From Oceaniglobus ichthyenteri (lineage in GTDB: Bacteria > Pseudomonadota > Alphaproteobacteria > Rhodobacterales > Rhodobacteraceae): a stretch of DNA of 64,000 nt. Below the pieces are notes generated by a model. The model searched no databases. It saw only the letters and a program-made list of their open reading frames with translations, and was not told the origin of the DNA. The stretch lies in assembly GCF_003057885.1 (NCBI RefSeq), contig NZ_QAGK01000001.1:124001-188000 (forward strand), written 5' to 3'. Position 1 is the first letter of the stretch. Each line of letters opens with the position of its first letter. A program made the position numbers and the translations under genes. Positions 8,144 through 16,918 of this stretch are shown piece by piece.

Positions 8144-9442
8144 ATGCGCTTTGCCCCGCTTCTCGCGCTGCCGCCGGTGGTTTTGGGCATTGCTGCGGCG
8201 GTGTGGATGATCACCACCGCACCCGGCCCGGCGCAGGTTGCGGGTGACGCGCCCGCCCTGCCGGTGCGGGTGATGACCGTAGCGCCCGAAGATATGCGCC
8301 CCACCGCCACCGCATGGGGCAACCTGCGCGCCGCAACAAATTGGGTGGCCGTGGCCGAGGTGCAGGGCGAAGTGATCTGGCGCCACCCCGATCTTGAGCC
8401 GGGTCGCCTGATCGCTGCGGGAACCGAGGTGTTGCGCATTGACCCCGCCGATTATGAACTGGCCCTCGCCCAGGCCGAGGCCGATCTGGCCGCCCTTGCC
8501 GCCGAGGCCGCACAGCTCAGCGCCGAGGCCGCCAATACAACCCGCATTCTCACCCTTGAGCGTGAGCGGCAGACATTGGCCGAGGCCGATCTGAGCCGCA
8601 TTCGCGCATTAAGCGAACAAGGCAACGTATCACAGGCCCGCGCCGACGAGGCCGAGCGCGCAACATTGCTGGCCCGTCGCACGGTTGCCGAGCTGGAAAA
8701 TGCGCTGGGGCTGGTGCCATCGCGCGAGGCGCGGATCGCCGCCCAGACCGCCCGCACCGAGGCGGCATTGGACCGGGCGCGCCTTGCACTGGATCGCACG
8801 ACGCTGCGCGCGCCATTCAATCTGCGCGTGACCGAAGTAACCGCCGAGCGGTTTCAAACCATCGCACCCGGGCAGGTTGTCATCCGCGGCGATGATATTG
8901 CCCGGGTCGAAGTTGTGGCGCATCTGCCGGTTGGCGTGTTTCAACGCCTCATTGGCGATCTGTCTGCCGGAATGGCAGTCACCGACATGATGCAAGAGGT
9001 TCCGGCGAAACAGATCGACGTCACCCTGACGCCGCTGGCTGACCCGACGCAAATCTGGACCGCCCGTGTGACCCGGATCGAAGGGGCGCTTGACGCCCGC
9101 GCGCGCACCGTGCCGGTGGTGATCACGGTTGATGATCCCTATGCCGGTGCCCAACCACCGCTGCGCCTGCCGCTTGTGCCCAATATGCAGGTTCAACTGA
9201 CCCTTTCGGGTGCGCCCCTGACAGATATCATCGCCATCCCCGATTCCGCAGTGCACGGCGATTTGGTGCGCCTTGTCGGCCCTGACGGTCAGTTGCAACT
9301 GCGCCCTGTCACACCCGCCTTTGCCCAAGGGGGCCGTGTGGTGCTGACCGATGGCCTTGCTCCGGGCGACCGGGTGGTTCTGGATGATATCACCCCCGCG
9401 ATCCCCGGTCTGGCGCTGACCGCGGTTGAGGTGGCGCAGTGA
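8144..9442 (+). CDS. RND efflux periplasmic adaptor (membrane fusion protein)
   Basis: A 432-residue HlyD/AcrA-type adaptor. An N-terminal membrane anchor or signal segment (FAPLLALPPVVLGIAAAVWMI) is followed by the first lipoyl half (WVAVAEVQGEVIWRHPDLEPG). A long Ala/Glu/Arg-rich coiled-coil hairpin comes next (about residues 95-200), then the second lipoyl half (TTLRAPFNLRVTEV) and beta-barrel domains. It links the inner-membrane pump to an outer-membrane channel. No outer-membrane factor gene is in the window, so one encoded elsewhere must be used. The start at 8144 follows the b561 stop by 7 bp. An upstream frame start at 8066 lies inside b561 and is rejected. It overlaps the pump gene by 4 bases (GTGA). 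Confidence 0.9.
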   Translation: MRFAPLLALPPVVLGIAAAVWMITTAPGPAQVAGDAPALPVRVMTVAPEDMRPTATAWGNLRAATNWVAVAEVQGEVIWRHPDLEPGRLIAAGTEVLRIDPADYELALAQAEADLAALAAEAAQLSAEAANTTRILTLERERQTLAEADLSRIRALSEQGNVSQARADEAERATLLARRTVAELENALGLVPSREARIAAQTARTEAALDRARLALDRTTLRAPFNLRVTEVTAERFQTIAPGQVVIRGDDIARVEVVAHLPVGVFQRLIGDLSAGMAVTDMMQEVPAKQIDVTLTPLADPTQIWTARVTRIEGALDARARTVPVVITVDDPYAGAQPPLRLPLVPNMQVQLTLSGAPLTDIIAIPDSAVHGDLVRLVGPDGQLQLRPVTPAFAQGGRVVLTDGLAPGDRVVLDDITPAIPGLALTAVEVAQ

Positions 9443-12400
9443 TCCGTTGGTTCACCGGCCATCCGACGGCGGGCAACCTGCTGCTTTTGCTGATCCTGGC
9501 CGCCGGGGTATTTGCCGCGCCGGGGCTATTGCGCGAAACCTTTCCCGATTTTCGCGCCGTCGAGGCCGAAATCACCGTGCCCTATCGCGGGGCCGCCGCC
9601 GAAGACGTGGAAGGCGCGATATGTGCGCCCCTGTGGGACGGGGTGCAGGGGGTTGAGGGGTTGGAAACCTTTGCCTGCACCGCGCAAACCGGTCGTGCCC
9701 GCGCGATTGCCACGATGGCACCGGGCAATGACGCGCTGCGTTTTGTGAATGCCCTGCGCACCGAAGTTTCGGCGATCGACAGTTTTCCCGCCCGCGCCGA
9801 TCCGGCCATCGTGCGTGAATTGCACCGCTCTGATCCGGTGACATCGGTGGCCATATCGGGTGATCTGCCCTTGGCCGAACTTGACCTTTACGCCGACACC
9901 CTGTCTGATCGGCTGACCGCCCTGCCCGGCGTGGCAAAGGTCACGCGCAGCGGTCTTGGTGCGCGCACGCTGTCGATCACCGCAAACCGCGCCGTGCTTG
10001 ACAGTCACGGCCTGACCCCGGCGGCTCTGGCCAATGCGATCACGGCACAGAACGTTGATCTGCCCGCCGGCACACTTGAGGGGCCGGGCCGCGATCTGAC
10101 GCTTCGGTTTACCGCCGAGCGCGACACCGCCGCCGCGCTGGGCACAATTCCGGTGCTGGTTCTGGCCAATGGTGCAACGCTAACCCTGGGCGATGTGGCC
10201 CGGATCGATCCGCAGTTCGAGCCGCCCCATGACCGCGCCACGGTCAATGGAACGCCCGCGATCCTGATTGATGTGGCCAAGGCGCTGAATGCCGACGCGC
10301 TGCGCGTGCTGGATGGTGTGACTGCGCTGGTGGCCGCCGAATCCGCGCGCCTGCCCGACACGATTCAGATCGAGGTGGTGCAGGATGTCACCTCGATCAT
10401 CCGCGACCGGTTGTTGATGCTGGTGCAGAATGGTGTGATCGGCCTTGTGCTGGTGGTGGCGGTGATGAGCCTGTTTTTCCGCCCCGGTTTTGCGATCTGG
10501 GCGGCAATGGGCCTGCCTGCCGCCTTTGCCGGGGCGTTTGTGTGGATGGCGCTGACCGGTCTTAGCCTGAACATGATGACGCTGGTGGCGTTGTTGATGG
10601 CGATCGGGATCGTGATGGACGATTCCATTGTGATTGCCGATTCCATTGCCGTACATGCGGCCAAGGGGGCCAGCGTTGCAAACGTGACCGCCGGTGTTGC
10701 GGCTGTGGCGCCCGGTGTCGTTTCATCGTTCCTGACCACCCTTGCGGTATTTTTGCCACTGGCGTTTCTCGCGGGCGAATTGGGCGCCGTACTTGAGGTT
10801 TTGCCAGTGGTTCTGCTGGCTGCACTGGCGGCATCGCTGGTCGAGGCGTTTCTGATCTTGCCGCATCATTTGAAAAGTGGCGCAAAGGAGGTTGCGCCGT
10901 CGCGGTTCCGCCTCTGGTTTGACAATGGCTTTGACACCCTGCGCGAAAAGGGTGTGGGCCGGTTGGCCGATGCCGCGATCCGCTGGCGTTGGTTGGTGAC
11001 CGGGCTGGCCATTGGCGCGCTGATCGTGACCGTCGGCGCGTTGGGCGGCGGCATCGTCAAACGCGAAGCGATGCCCGACATTGATGGCGATGTTCTTGAG
11101 GCGCGGCTGTTGTTGCCTGCGGGCACACCGCTGGCGCGCACATCGCAGGCGGTAACACAGGTCGAAGCCGCGCTAGACCGGGTCAATGCCCGCCTGACCC
11201 CGGATCAGCCCGAAAACCACTCCCTCGTGATCCGCCGGATCACCCGATTGGGGCGCAATCTGTCGGCGGGCGAGGCGGGCGCCCATGTGGCCACTGTTGC
11301 GGTTGATCTGTTGGGCGCCGAAACCCGCGCCCATACTCTGGACGATATCATCACCCTGTGGCGGGCCGAAATCGGCCCCCTGCCCGGTGTATCCTCGCTG
11401 ATCCTGACCGAGCCGGGCATCGGGCCACAGGGTGTTGCGGTTGAACTGCGCCTGACCCATCCCGACCTTGCCACACTGGAAACCGCAGGCCGCGCCACGT
11501 TGGCCGAACTGAACACCTATGCCGGTGTGCGCAACGCGATCCTTGATCTGCGCCCCGGCGCGCCGGAACTGCGCCTGACCCTGTCGCCGGGTGCCGAGGC
11601 GCTGGGCCTGACGGCAAGCGATGTTGCGGGCCAGTTGCGCGCGGCGTTTCTGGGCACACAATTGGCCGATATCCGGCGCGGCGATTTGGCGTGGGAACTT
11701 GAGGTGCGGCTGGCCGATACCGACCGCACCAGCCGCGCTGACCTGACTGCCTTTGAAATCGCCCTTGCCAGTGGCGATACCGTGCCCCTGTCCAGTATCG
11801 CGATCATTTCCGAGGCGCGCGGCTGGGGCAGCATTATCCGTCGCAACGGGGTGCGTACCCTGACGGTTTCGGCTGATGTCGATGGGCAGATCGGCAATGC
11901 CGACGCAATCACCGCCAAGCTGGCGGGTGGGTTTATGCCTGATCTGGCCAAAACCACTCCGGGCCTCGGGTTTGAAATCGGTGGTCAGGCGGCCAATTCG
12001 GCGGAAACCGTCGCGTCAATCTTGCGCGGTTTTGTGATTGGGTTGGTTGGCATCTATCTTGTGCTCAGTTTTCAGTTTCGCAGCTATGTCGAGCCATTGA
12101 TCGTGATGATCACCATTCCGCTGGCGTTTCTGGGCGTGATCTGGGGCCATGTGTTGATGGGTTATAACATCTCGATGCCATCGCTTGTCGGGGCGGCATC
12201 CCTGGCCGGGATCGTGGTGAACAACGCGATCCTGCTGGTTGGGGTCATCAACACCCGCCGCACCGACGGCCGGTCTGCCCCCGATGCCGCGGGCGACGCC
12301 GTGCGCGCCCGGTTTCGCCCGATTTTTGTGTCCGTTTCGACCACGATCATGGGCATGGCCCCACTGCTGCTGGAAACCTCGACCCAGGCTCAGACGCTCA

Positions 12401-12534
12401 AACCTTTGGTGATTGCGGTGGTGTTTGGCCTGTTGGCGGCCACGGTGCTGATCCTTGTGGTTCTGCCCGCATTTTACGCCGTGCTGCATGATCTGCGACC
12501 CGGGCATGCGGGCAAACCGGGGCAAAAGACGTGA
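9439..12534 (+). CDS. RND-family efflux pump inner-membrane subunit
   Basis: A 1031-residue AcrB/HAE1-type transporter. It has TM1 at the N-terminus (GNLLLLLILAAGVFAAPGLL), two large periplasmic loops, and two blocks of membrane helices (about residues 325-545 and 850-1025). TM4 carries the paired Asp of the proton relay, D394/D395 in GIVMDDSIVIADS. The internal duplication typical of the family is visible, with the second half repeating the N-terminal layout. It works as a trimer, exporting hydrophobic or toxic compounds through the adaptor encoded just upstream. The substrate cannot be predicted. The GTG start overlaps the adaptor stop, indicating translational coupling. Confidence 0.93.
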   Translation: MIRWFTGHPTAGNLLLLLILAAGVFAAPGLLRETFPDFRAVEAEITVPYRGAAAEDVEGAICAPLWDGVQGVEGLETFACTAQTGRARAIATMAPGNDALRFVNALRTEVSAIDSFPARADPAIVRELHRSDPVTSVAISGDLPLAELDLYADTLSDRLTALPGVAKVTRSGLGARTLSITANRAVLDSHGLTPAALANAITAQNVDLPAGTLEGPGRDLTLRFTAERDTAAALGTIPVLVLANGATLTLGDVARIDPQFEPPHDRATVNGTPAILIDVAKALNADALRVLDGVTALVAAESARLPDTIQIEVVQDVTSIIRDRLLMLVQNGVIGLVLVVAVMSLFFRPGFAIWAAMGLPAAFAGAFVWMALTGLSLNMMTLVALLMAIGIVMDDSIVIADSIAVHAAKGASVANVTAGVAAVAPGVVSSFLTTLAVFLPLAFLAGELGAVLEVLPVVLLAALAASLVEAFLILPHHLKSGAKEVAPSRFRLWFDNGFDTLREKGVGRLADAAIRWRWLVTGLAIGALIVTVGALGGGIVKREAMPDIDGDVLEARLLLPAGTPLARTSQAVTQVEAALDRVNARLTPDQPENHSLVIRRITRLGRNLSAGEAGAHVATVAVDLLGAETRAHTLDDIITLWRAEIGPLPGVSSLILTEPGIGPQGVAVELRLTHPDLATLETAGRATLAELNTYAGVRNAILDLRPGAPELRLTLSPGAEALGLTASDVAGQLRAAFLGTQLADIRRGDLAWELEVRLADTDRTSRADLTAFEIALASGDTVPLSSIAIISEARGWGSIIRRNGVRTLTVSADVDGQIGNADAITAKLAGGFMPDLAKTTPGLGFEIGGQAANSAETVASILRGFVIGLVGIYLVLSFQFRSYVEPLIVMITIPLAFLGVIWGHVLMGYNISMPSLVGAASLAGIVVNNAILLVGVINTRRTDGRSAPDAAGDAVRARFRPIFVSVSTTIMGMAPLLLETSTQAQTLKPLVIAVVFGLLAATVLILVVLPAFYAVLHDLRPGHAGKPGQKT

Positions 12535-12586
12535 TGAAACCGACGGGCAACCGTGTGGCAAACATCAATCTTTCTTCTGATGCCGC

Positions 12587-13213
12587 CTATGGTTCGGGCT
12601 GTTTGCGCGCAACGATATATGGATTTTGGCGATAATCGCCAAAAAGCCGCTGTTCGACAATCTCGAACCCCGCATCCAGAATGGCTTGGCCCAACTGACC
12701 TTCGCTCAGCGATTTGGCGGCCGGAAACAGGCCCACCGCCCGCAGTGCCGGGAACAGCGCCCGCAATGACAGCTTCATATCGGCAAAACACCAGGTTTTG
12801 CTGATCATTTGGCCGCCGGGTTGCAAATTTTTGTGGATCTGGCCCAGCGTTGCAGGCAGATCATCCACCAGATGCAGCACATTAAACGCGCAAATCGCAT
12901 CAAACGGCCCACCATCACAGGCGGTCGCGGCGTCAGACACGGTGAAAGTCAGGTTTTTTGGTGCCGGTTTTGCCTGTGCAATCCGGATCATTTCACTGGA
13001 AAAATCTGTCGCCGTCCAGTGTGCAACGCCCGGTGCCAGCGCGATTGCGGTACCACCGGTGCCACAGCCGATTTCAAGCACGCGATCGGTGGGTTTCAGG
13101 CGGGCGGCCACATCGGCCAGCATCGCCTCATACGCCGGCACGTTTTTCAGCGGGCGCGCGGCATAGCGTTCGGCAATCCGGTTCCAGAACCTTTGGTTAT
13201 TGCGATGCAACAT
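12587..13213 (-). CDS. Class I SAM-dependent methyltransferase
   Basis: A 208-residue Rossmann methyltransferase. Motif I is VLEIGCGTGGTAIAL (about residues 45-59), with the acidic motif WTATDFSSEMI after it and the post-motif FDAICAFNVLHLVDDL. The sequence resembles UbiE/Methyltransf_11-type small-molecule enzymes, but the acceptor cannot be assigned. It sits 40 bp downstream of tonB on the same strand, and no terminator is obvious between them, so it may be the last gene of the riboswitch-controlled cobalamin operon. A role in corrinoid chemistry is possible but not supported by sequence: it is not one of the recognisable Cob/Cbi methylases. Confidence 0.82.
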   Translation of the reverse strand: MLHRNNQRFWNRIAERYAARPLKNVPAYEAMLADVAARLKPTDRVLEIGCGTGGTAIALAPGVAHWTATDFSSEMIRIAQAKPAPKNLTFTVSDAATACDGGPFDAICAFNVLHLVDDLPATLGQIHKNLQPGGQMISKTWCFADMKLSLRALFPALRAVGLFPAAKSLSEGQLGQAILDAGFEIVEQRLFGDYRQNPYIVARKQPEP

Positions 13214-13253
13214 GGTGCGGCCTTCATCCAGACATGCGATGGCGGGTCAGTGG

Positions 13254-14072
13254 TTATCGATCAAAGGATATCACCAATGAAAAATTATGCACCCCCGCAC
13301 CCATGCCTTTCGGGGCTGCCGGGAACCGCGCGCGCCTGACGGCCGAAACCGCCGCCTGATCCAGCGCGGCATTGCCCGATGAGCGCCGGACACCCACCGA
13401 TGACAGCCCACCCGACGTGCTGACCGCGACAGCCAACGTAACCTTGCCCCCACCGCGCACGCCCGCCGGATACCGTTTGCGCCGCTCAATGGCAGACCGG
13501 ATTCGCCCGCCCCATTGCGCCATCAGCGCGGGGTTGGCCGCCTGTTTCTGCGTTGGCGCCGATGCGGTGCCTTTGGTGCCAGAGGCGGCTTTGCGGCCTG
13601 CCCCCGCGGCGGTCTGGCGCGGCGCGGATGGGGCGGGTTTCACCGGCGTTTTGCGGGTTTTGACCGACGGCGCCGGGCGCTTGGGCGGGCGGGGCGATGT
13701 TTCAACCACGGGGGTTGGCGGGGCCGGAACGGTGGTGTCGAGCGTGGGCATGTCCATCGTATCGGGCGGCGCGATCATCGGCGCGATTTGTCGCGGTGTG
13801 GGGGCGGATTGCACGACAGGTGCGCGCGGTTGTGCCGCCGGAAATGCGGGCGCGCGCATTTCAGGCTGCGCGATCTGCTGCACCGCCTGAACCGGGCGAT
13901 CCCACTGCGCAACCATGTCAGACACCGATGGCGGGCTTGCCGCCAGGGTCACCGCATCGTTGCCCTGAGCCCCGGCAGATTGCGCGCCGCCGACCCCCGG
14001 TTCCTGAACCAGGCCGACGTGCACCGCCGCCGCAATCGCCAGAAAGGCGGTGAATTCAACAACAGTTCTCAT
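13254..14072 (-). CDS. tonB: TonB-family energy transducer
   Basis: A 272-residue protein with TonB architecture. A short N-terminal membrane helix (VEFTAFLAIAAAVHVGLVQ) is followed by a long Pro/Ala/Lys-rich periplasm-spanning region (about 75-180). The C-terminal TonB domain (about 190-272) contains RSAIERRKRYPAGVRGGGKVTLA, then a conserved strand and the helix region SSGNAALDQAAVSAVRRARFP. It transmits proton-motive force from ExbB-ExbD to outer-membrane receptors. Its start overlaps the stop of the upstream exbD by 4 bases. Membership in the btu gene run implies dedication to the BtuB receptor encoded in the same run, though it could serve others. Confidence 0.9.
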   Translation of the reverse strand: MRTVVEFTAFLAIAAAVHVGLVQEPGVGGAQSAGAQGNDAVTLAASPPSVSDMVAQWDRPVQAVQQIAQPEMRAPAFPAAQPRAPVVQSAPTPRQIAPMIAPPDTMDMPTLDTTVPAPPTPVVETSPRPPKRPAPSVKTRKTPVKPAPSAPRQTAAGAGRKAASGTKGTASAPTQKQAANPALMAQWGGRIRSAIERRKRYPAGVRGGGKVTLAVAVSTSGGLSSVGVRRSSGNAALDQAAVSAVRRARFPAAPKGMGAGVHNFSLVISFDR

Positions 14073-14449
14073 GGGCGGCGCACCGCCAGATCGAAACTGT
14101 CAAACCCCATGCCGGCAAGGCGCGCCAGAATTGCCGCCATGCGCGGCGCAGGAAGGGCCGCATCAGCGCGAAGGGTCAGGTGCGTTTCCCTGTCGATTGC
14201 CGAAAGCGCGATCCAGGCGCCATCCCCCTGCCGGCCCTGAAAACCGGCAATGCCGTTTGCGGAAATATACAGGGTCGCTGCCTCTTCAATGGTGGCATCG
14301 TTCGACGATACCGGCAGCGTCAGATCAAAGGGCGGTGGCGGTGCGATCCGCGCCGACATCAGGAAGAATATCAGCAACAAAAACACCACATTGATCATTG
14401 GCACAGCGGATTCTGTAACCGGGCGGCGTGTGGGGCGATTGAAACGCAT
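14069..14449 (-). CDS. exbD: ExbD/TolR-family protein, second copy
   Basis: A 126-residue protein with one N-terminal membrane helix (VPMINVVFLLLIFFLMSA) followed by a periplasmic domain. ExbD normally has a proton-carrying Asp at the start of the helix (P-M-I-D-V-V-F). In this copy the aligned residue is Asn (P-M-I-N-V-V-F), so the usual protonatable group appears to be missing. Its neighbour at 14455 keeps the Asp. The gene lies between the other exbD and tonB and overlaps tonB by 4 bases. The two paralogues may form a mixed ExbD pair within the ExbB pentamer, with this one structural. That is inference. Confidence 0.85.
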   Translation of the reverse strand: MRFNRPTRRPVTESAVPMINVVFLLLIFFLMSARIAPPPPFDLTLPVSSNDATIEEAATLYISANGIAGFQGRQGDGAWIALSAIDRETHLTLRADAALPAPRMAAILARLAGMGFDSFDLAVRRP

Positions 14450-14454
14450 GGCTG

Positions 14455-14832
14455 TTACTCCACCACCGACAGCCGGGTAAACCCGGCCTGTTGCACGGAA
14501 TGCGCCACATCAATCAGGCGTTGCAGAGTGGCGTCATCATCTGCACGCAGGATGATCAGATCGTCACGGTCCTGTGTCAACTGTTCCAGCCGCGCGGCCA
14601 GTGTTTCGGCATCGATCACCACACCGTTCAGGCGCAGATCTGTCGCGCCGATATCAATCAACCGGGGCGGCCCGGAATAGGGCGCGCGCCCCCCACCCGC
14701 GCTGAGCGGCACAGCCGTATCGCGCCCGAATTGCGAGGCAAGCATGAAAAACACCAACAGCAAGAACACCACGTCGATCATCGGCGTCAGGCTGGGCCGG
14801 CGACGACGACGGGGGGCGGCAAAGCTGAACAT
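14455..14832 (-). CDS. exbD: ExbD/TolR-family protein, first copy
   Basis: A 125-residue ExbD. A short basic cytoplasmic N-terminus (RRRRRPSLT) precedes one membrane helix carrying the canonical PMIDVVFLLLVFFMLAS, with the functional Asp in place. A periplasmic domain with the TolR/ExbD fold follows (DRDDLIILRADDDATLQRLIDV). It couples proton flow through the ExbB channel to TonB. Its ATG overlaps the exbB stop by one base (TGATG), so translation is coupled, and 5 bases separate it from the second exbD copy. Confidence 0.9.
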   Translation of the reverse strand: MFSFAAPRRRRRPSLTPMIDVVFLLLVFFMLASQFGRDTAVPLSAGGGRAPYSGPPRLIDIGATDLRLNGVVIDAETLAARLEQLTQDRDDLIILRADDDATLQRLIDVAHSVQQAGFTRLSVVE

Positions 14833-15455
14833 CAGGGGCGCCCGGTGCCGTGGGTGAACAGCCGTGTGGCCATATCTTCCATATCGGTTTGCACCCGGTC
14901 GGCGATGCCCTCAAACCAGCTGAGCGCGACAGCGGCAGGGATGGCCACGGCCATGCCAGCGGCGGTGGTCAGCAACGCCTCCCAGATGCCGCCGGCCAGA
15001 ACCGATGGATCGGCCTGACCGCCGCTGGTTTCCAGCGCCTGAAACGCTTCGATCATGCCCAGAACCGTACCCAATAGCCCGATCAGCGGTGCGATGGTCA
15101 CGATCAGTTCCAGTGGGCGCAGGCCGCTGCGCAATGTGGCGATTTCGCGGGCGGCCAGACGGGTGATTTCCTCGCGCGCCAATGTGTCTGTCAGGCTGCG
15201 CGCCCGCACCGCCCCGGCCACAAACCGCGCCCTGACGCCGCGCGGCGCGATGTTGGTGGATTTGGTTTTCGACAGGGCCGCGTCAACCATCCGGTTGGCG
15301 CGGCGCGTGCCCCATGCCCCCGACAGCGCCAGACGCCAGAGTTTCCACAAAATGATCGCCATTGTCAGAACCGAAAGAACCGCAATCGCGGCAAGAGCCG
15401 GGCCACCGGTTTGCAAAATCGCCAACACCGCTTGCATTTCAAATTCCATGGTCAT
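14832..15455 (-). CDS. exbB: ExbB/TolQ/MotA-family proton channel protein
   Basis: A 207-residue ExbB. It has an N-terminal periplasmic or first membrane segment (GGPALAAIAVLSVLTMAIILW), a cytoplasmic middle, then the conserved pair of membrane helices with the family signature LIVTIAPLIGLLGTVLGMIE and a second helix, AALLTTAAGMAVAIPAAVAL. ExbB forms the pentameric stator that ExbD sits in and powers TonB. It begins 48 bp after the cbiZ stop. This gap is the largest in the btu-to-tonB run, so an internal promoter here is possible, but none is clear. Confidence 0.9.
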   Translation of the reverse strand: MTMEFEMQAVLAILQTGGPALAAIAVLSVLTMAIILWKLWRLALSGAWGTRRANRMVDAALSKTKSTNIAPRGVRARFVAGAVRARSLTDTLAREEITRLAAREIATLRSGLRPLELIVTIAPLIGLLGTVLGMIEAFQALETSGGQADPSVLAGGIWEALLTTAAGMAVAIPAAVALSWFEGIADRVQTDMEDMATRLFTHGTGRP

Positions 15456-15503
15456 TGCCCCTTGTGGCCCTTTGTTCTGTCCGTCGATTTGTGCGCGCCA
15501 GCA

Positions 15504-16163
15504 TCACGCACAGCCCAGTTTCACGCCGATTTCGGTTTTCCACGTTTGCGCCCCTTCTGCCGTGGCGCGGTAAACGGCGGCGCCTACGGCCTCGCCCAAT
15601 TCGGTGTGCAGCCCGGCGTAATCATCGGTGCCGGGTGGGGCGGCGATTGCGATGCAATCGGTGCCGGTGCCGGTGGCCGGACCGGTGGGCAAGGGCACAT
15701 CCGCCGCGATGATGGCCGCCGTGCGCGCCTGTGTGGCAATGCTGAGCGTTTCGATCAGCCCGGCCTGTGACAGCGCACAATTCAGCCGCACCGCCACGTT
15801 GATCGTGCCCCAATCCATGGCGCGCCGGTCCATCCGATGGCCCACCCGTTCGGCGTTGGACAACCCCACAGTGGCGACGCATTGGGCCACCGTGCCACCA
15901 ATCTGTACGGTTTTCTGGGTAAAGCTGGATACATGGCGTGAGGTGAGGAAAGCAACGGTGTGTACATACCCCTGCGCCGTCAGTTCCCGGCTGAACCAGT
16001 CGTGCACATCCATATCGCGCGGCAGATCGGCATTTCGCACCTCGCGCCAGACGATGCGCCGGGCGGTGACAAACCCGGGCCTGTTGATGGCCCAGCTCAG
16101 CACCTGCATATCACCGCCCAGATCAAAGATCAGCCAAGGATGGGCAAGGCGAACGTCGCTCAT
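15504..16163 (-). CDS. cbiZ: Adenosylcobinamide amidohydrolase CbiZ
   Basis: A 219-residue protein matching CbiZ. Recognisable family blocks are VGLSNAERVG, then GTINVAVRLN, and the C-terminal run AADVPLPTGPATGTGTDC followed by HTELGEAVGAAVY. CbiZ cleaves the aminopropanol side chain of (pseudo)cobinamides to give cobyric acid. This lets a cell rebuild imported corrinoids with its own lower ligand. The enzyme is cytoplasmic. Its start overlaps the btuD stop by 4 bases, placing it in the uptake operon. That placement argues for salvage and remodelling of foreign corrinoids as they enter. Confidence 0.88.
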   Translation of the reverse strand: MSDVRLAHPWLIFDLGGDMQVLSWAINRPGFVTARRIVWREVRNADLPRDMDVHDWFSRELTAQGYVHTVAFLTSRHVSSFTQKTVQIGGTVAQCVATVGLSNAERVGHRMDRRAMDWGTINVAVRLNCALSQAGLIETLSIATQARTAAIIAADVPLPTGPATGTGTDCIAIAAPPGTDDYAGLHTELGEAVGAAVYRATAEGAQTWKTEIGVKLGCA

Positions 16164-16918
16164 CCCACCACCTCAAGCGGTTGAAAGATCAGGCCCTCGG
16201 GCGTATCTTTCAAGAACGCGCGGATTCCGAATGTATCGCGCACCAGATCCGGGGTCAGAACCGCCGTTGGCGCGCCATCGGCGGCAATTCCGCCCCGGTC
16301 GATCACGATCAAACGTGTGCAATGGCGCGCGGCCAGTCCCAGATCATGCAGCGACACCAGAATGGAACGCCCCTCGCGCACCAGGGCGGCAAAGGTTTGC
16401 ATCGTGGCGATCTGATGCGCCGGGTCCAGCCCGGCAATCGGCTCATCCGCCATCAACAGCGGCGTTTCCTGCGCCAGGGCGCGGGCGATCAGAACGCGCG
16501 CCTGTTCGCCCCCCGAAAGCTGTGTGGTCGTGCGATTGCGAAACGCACCCAGATCCATCCGCGCAACAGCGCGATCAACCGCGGCATGATCGGCCACGCG
16601 CATCCCCTGCCCCGCACCCAGATGCGGCGTGCGGCCCAGCGCGACCAGGGTTTGCACATCGACCGGCCAGGCGATTTCGCGCGATTGCGGCAACCAGGCC
16701 ACGGCGCGCCCCCGCGCGTGGGGCGACAATGCCCCAAGCGAGCTGTGACCAACCGCATCGATCAGCCCCAGCGCGCCGCGCATCAGCGTGGTTTTGCCCG
16801 CCCCGTTCGGGCCGACAATGCCCACCAATTCGCCCGCGCCAACGCGCAGGTTAATGTTGCGCAGGATGTCGCGCCCGCGCCGGGTGACGCCGAAATCCCT
16901 GAGGTCAAGCAGGCTCAT
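16160..16918 (-). CDS. btuD: Cobalamin ABC transporter ATP-binding protein BtuD
   Basis: A 252-residue FecE/BtuD-type ATPase. Walker A is GPNGAGKT (36-43), the ABC signature is LSGGEQ (134-139), Walker B is LLMADEP (154-160), and the switch His is in VSLHDLGLAA. It powers the BtuC permease on the cytoplasmic face. The ATG at 16918 overlaps the btuC stop by 4 bases (ATGA). The frame continues far upstream inside btuC, but that part is low-complexity Gly/Ala and not ABC-like, so it is rejected. Confidence 0.92.
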   Translation of the reverse strand: MSLLDLRDFGVTRRGRDILRNINLRVGAGELVGIVGPNGAGKTTLMRGALGLIDAVGHSSLGALSPHARGRAVAWLPQSREIAWPVDVQTLVALGRTPHLGAGQGMRVADHAAVDRAVARMDLGAFRNRTTTQLSGGEQARVLIARALAQETPLLMADEPIAGLDPAHQIATMQTFAALVREGRSILVSLHDLGLAARHCTRLIVIDRGGIAADGAPTAVLTPDLVRDTFGIRAFLKDTPEGLIFQPLEVVG

